From NCBI GenBank assembly GCA_031273735.1, contig JAISRI010000124.1, positions 1-7,928 of the forward strand: 7,928 nt of DNA, read 5' to 3'. Position numbers and translations under genes: made by a program. How positions within the stretch are numbered: position 1 is the first letter of the stretch; every line of letters begins with the position of its first letter. The notes under the pieces are model-generated. The model ran no database searches and had not been told where the DNA came from. It saw only the letters and a program-made list of their open reading frames with translations. The DNA comes from Helicobacteraceae bacterium (GTDB lineage: Bacteria; Campylobacterota; Campylobacteria; Campylobacterales; SZUA-545). Shown here in pieces: positions 5,732-7,928 of the stretch.

Positions 5732-5789
5732 GCGAGGGGAAGCTTAGCCGCTAGTTACAAATAGAAGGAAGCGGCTAAATAGCCCTCGC
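5732..5789 (-). terminator. Nested hairpin between the TerD-domain gene and the 133-aa gene
   Basis: The inner stem has 9 perfect pairs (TTAGCCGCT 5744-5752 with AGCGGCTAA 5770-5778, 17-base loop). An outer stem of 7 perfect pairs (GCGAGGG 5732-5738 with CCCTCGC 5783-5789) encloses it, with small internal loops. It begins 9 bases past the end of the TerD-domain gene and stops 8 bases short of the next gene's Shine-Dalgarno site. Only TTT follows on the minus strand, so it may be a leaky terminator, attenuator or RNA processing site. Confidence 0.5.
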
Positions 5790-5797
5790 AGTTGATA

Positions 5798-7876
5798 TTA
5801 TAGAAAATCTGAGATTAAAATATCGATATCCGTCGGTTTAATCCCGCGACTCGGCGCAAAAATCGTATCCGCCTCGTCTATATTTTGCGTCGTTTTGCCT
5901 CTTGCGCAAGCGTGAAGGCAAAAAAGATCGTAAAGATTTGGCTTTATCAAATCGGTCATAGCTTTGTTGATAATCGTTATAGAGGAGAGATTATTATGGA
6001 CGTTATTATTTGCGGACGGATTTCTATTTAGCCCCAAATCCGTCCAGATAATCTCTCTTTCTTGCAAATCTATAATCATTGGAATCGCGACTCTTGTATT
6101 AGCCGTTAAATCAAACTTGTTTTCCACGCTGTTTGGCTCGTAAATCTCGCCGCTGTTTGGAAACTCTCTTGTCATCAACCCCGCGAAACAAAACGGCAGA
6201 TCGCAAAAGGGTTGCGCCGTGAAAGAATTAACGATCATAACAATATATCTTATATCTTTTTTCAGGCATTTTGAGATTTCAATATCTATAAACTCCGAAG
6301 CGCCATTTGGCGCGGAGGTTATATCGCCGCTGTGATAACCGCCGAACTGCTTTAAGTTATAGTAGGCTATCGTCATTTTATATCCGCTTTGATCGTCTAA
6401 AGCAAGCGCTGATAGGTCTAAATCAGTCCTATCTTTTCCGTCCCGCCAATAGATAAAAAAGCGAATCGTATCGCCATTTGGCAGGCTTATCCTGCTACCT
6501 CTTGAGATGGTTTTCAACGCTTTTGAGGCGGATCGCTGCGAAAAAGGAACGGTATAGTTTTTAAGTTTTTCGTCTATAAATACTTTGCCCAAAGGTTTGT
6601 ATTTTTCAAATCTATCAATTAACGCTTTTTCGCAGATAGAGATAATATCGCAATGTATCTTTTCGGCGATAGGGGGCAGCTCATTATCTATCGCTTTTAC
6701 TTTTGCAATATCGCCTTTAGGAAAAAATACGCGCAGTTCCTTTGGATAGCCTCTTGCCATAAAGTGCGTTCTAACTTGCAACAACACGGGCGTTGATATA
6801 TGTAAAGCCGCTTTTTCAAATTCGGCTATTATCGTAAATGAATTGTTTGAAAGCCTGATAAGATGATCCAATCGTCTGGCAAGCTCGCCCGGACGAGTTT
6901 TTAGTAAATCCGTCGCCGTTTTAATATCTTTGTTTATCAGCGCTTTTTCAACTTTGCTATTAAACGTCTCGAACGGCTTATCGTTACGGATAATGTCAAA
7001 CGCTTCATAAGTTTTTGGAAAATGTTTTTTGTATTCAAACGGGTGCAATTTCTCGCCTAAGCGTTTCCATCGATTTTTATAGCGTAGCATATCCTCCGTT
7101 ATAGCGCCGATTCGCTCCAATGCCGCCAAAAACAGACGTCTATTTTTGTTGGATATATTTTTGAATTTTGTATTCCGCGCCAAACTAAGGTCGCCTTCCG
7201 ATATAGCGCAAGCTACTCTTAAAATGTCGGTCGCCGTTTTAATATGCGCATCAATTTGCTCTTTTGCCTCGATATTATTATTTAATAGCCTCGCGATAAA
7301 ATAAGCGGCGTTTTCTTTTAATGGAATATCTTTTGGCGCTAAATCAAGCGCCCTATCTCTATATGCTTTAATAAACCAATCAATATCACTTTTATCCTCC
7401 TGCGATATGGAAGTTTTAGCGCTCAAAAGTCTTGTAAAAATCGCGTTAAAATCCTCTTTGCTCCCTAAATCTATAACGCGCAAACTGATTTTATCTTTTA
7501 GCGGTTCTCTTCTTTTTTTCTTAAACTTTGGCATAATCCTTGCGCCAATCCAATCGCCTAAATAATGCCAATATGCGTTTGCGTATAACTCGTCGTCGCT
7601 TGCCTTTTTAACCTGTTCGGGGAAATTGGGATACATAGGCTTGTATTGCGCGTTTGCGCCAAGAGCGCTTTTCAAATCCCTAATCAGAGTTTTATAAAAA
7701 GCGTTAAACTGTTCGATAGAAAGCGTTGCTACCCTTTGCGCTAATTCTTGCGAAAAGGTAAAGCCAAGAGTTTCTATATTGCCAAGCGTATTAAAAAGAT
7801 ACTCCTCAGGCAGATCGTTTTCGCCTTTTTCAAGATAAATCTTGTTTTTTCGCCTAACGTAAATCGAATTGTTCAT
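5798..7876 (-). CDS. TerD-domain protein, MXAN_6230/SCO0854-like, without RING motif
   Basis: This 692-residue protein has a C-terminal TerD domain at about 455-615. Its core SRISLPNGDTIRFFIYWRDG (461-480) leads to RTDLDLSALALDD (483-495), the acidic TerD signature for Ca2+, then GGYHSGDIT (512-520) and a long strand ending IVMIVNSF (545-552). TerD proteins bind calcium and belong to tellurite- and stress-response systems. The N-terminal 450 residues are mostly helical and fit my memory of the large MXAN_6230/SCO0854 TerD proteins of myxobacteria and actinomycetes: YPNFP (82-86), RWKRLGEKLHPFEY (269-282), RVFFPKGD (382-389), VPFSQRSASKAL (443-454) and the end LFCLHACARG...EADTIF (651-673). 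Those are named for a RING domain, but no CxxC pair is present here. The ATG has a strong GGGGAGG at 6 bases. Soluble, cytosolic. No terA, terB, terC or terZ neighbour is in the window. The 133-aa gene lies downstream on the same strand. Confidence 0.8.
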   Translation of the reverse strand: MNNSIYVRRKNKIYLEKGENDLPEEYLFNTLGNIETLGFTFSQELAQRVATLSIEQFNAFYKTLIRDLKSALGANAQYKPMYPNFPEQVKKASDDELYANAYWHYLGDWIGARIMPKFKKKRREPLKDKISLRVIDLGSKEDFNAIFTRLLSAKTSISQEDKSDIDWFIKAYRDRALDLAPKDIPLKENAAYFIARLLNNNIEAKEQIDAHIKTATDILRVACAISEGDLSLARNTKFKNISNKNRRLFLAALERIGAITEDMLRYKNRWKRLGEKLHPFEYKKHFPKTYEAFDIIRNDKPFETFNSKVEKALINKDIKTATDLLKTRPGELARRLDHLIRLSNNSFTIIAEFEKAALHISTPVLLQVRTHFMARGYPKELRVFFPKGDIAKVKAIDNELPPIAEKIHCDIISICEKALIDRFEKYKPLGKVFIDEKLKNYTVPFSQRSASKALKTISRGSRISLPNGDTIRFFIYWRDGKDRTDLDLSALALDDQSGYKMTIAYYNLKQFGGYHSGDITSAPNGASEFIDIEISKCLKKDIRYIVMIVNSFTAQPFCDLPFCFAGLMTREFPNSGEIYEPNSVENKFDLTANTRVAIPMIIDLQEREIIWTDLGLNRNPSANNNVHNNLSSITIINKAMTDLIKPNLYDLFCLHACARGKTTQNIDEADTIFAPSRGIKPTDIDILISDFL

Positions 7877-7882
7877 CTATCG

Positions 7883-7889
7883 CCTCCCC
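7883..7889 (-). promoter_or_regulatory. Strong ribosome binding site of the TerD-domain gene
   Basis: On the minus strand this reads GGGGAGG, 6 bases before the ATG at 7876. It fixes that start and predicts efficient translation. Confidence 0.7.
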
Positions 7890-7902
7890 ACGCCGACTAA
7901 TA

Positions 7903-7908
7903 ATCATA
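7903..7908 (-). promoter_or_regulatory. Possible -10 box of the TerD-domain gene
   Basis: On the minus strand this reads TATGAT, one mismatch from the -10 consensus, about 27 bases before the ATG. A matching -35 box would fall at or beyond the window edge, so it cannot be judged. Confidence 0.25.
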
Positions 7909-7928
7909 AAGGTCAATAGTAACGGATT

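Noticed and set aside
4013..7889. Shared 11-mer GGGGAGGCGAT in the hairpin at 4013 (+) and before the TerD gene (minus)
   Set aside because: In one place it is a hairpin arm and in the other a ribosome site; the flanks do not match, so it is most likely chance.

Overview
The window looks like chromosomal DNA of a Gram-negative bacterium. It has dense genes, short gaps, visible Shine-Dalgarno sites, a secreted TPR protein, and GC content that varies by region. Gene style and the mix of TTA/CTA leucine with GCG alanine codons suggest a member of the Campylobacterota or something similar, but no rRNA or marker gene is present, so the taxon is a guess.

Layout. (1) 2-568: the 3' part of an exported TPR protein whose start codon lies just outside the window. 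(2) 722-3988: three genes on the + strand, which are the most interesting part of the window. They encode a TusA-like domain fused to a ferritin-like diiron domain, an acyl-CoA-dehydrogenase-fold flavoprotein without a visible catalytic base, and a PhnD-type binding protein that has no signal peptide and carries a Cys-His-Cys motif. No ABC permease or ATPase is nearby. A GC-rich hairpin (3995-4021) follows. (3) 4102-5285: two AT-rich + strand genes behind a TATAAT box, one unrecognised and one resembling DUF4265. (4) 5311-7876: two minus-strand genes. Upstream is a 692-residue TerD-domain protein resembling the MXAN_6230/SCO0854 type but without a RING motif. Downstream is a 133-residue protein of unknown function, separated from it by a long nested hairpin.

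How the genes may work together. The three-gene group could be an intracellular, oxygen-dependent pathway: the diiron and flavin proteins as two oxidative steps, and the binding protein and TusA-like domain as carriers or binders of a small substrate. The substrate is unknown and this is inference. The right half (4102-7876) looks like accessory DNA because of its small orphan genes, sharp AT-richness at 4102-4719, convergent layout and stress-type TerD protein. No tRNA, rRNA, CRISPR array, IS element or integrase was seen. All family calls are from memory of sequence patterns, not from database searches.
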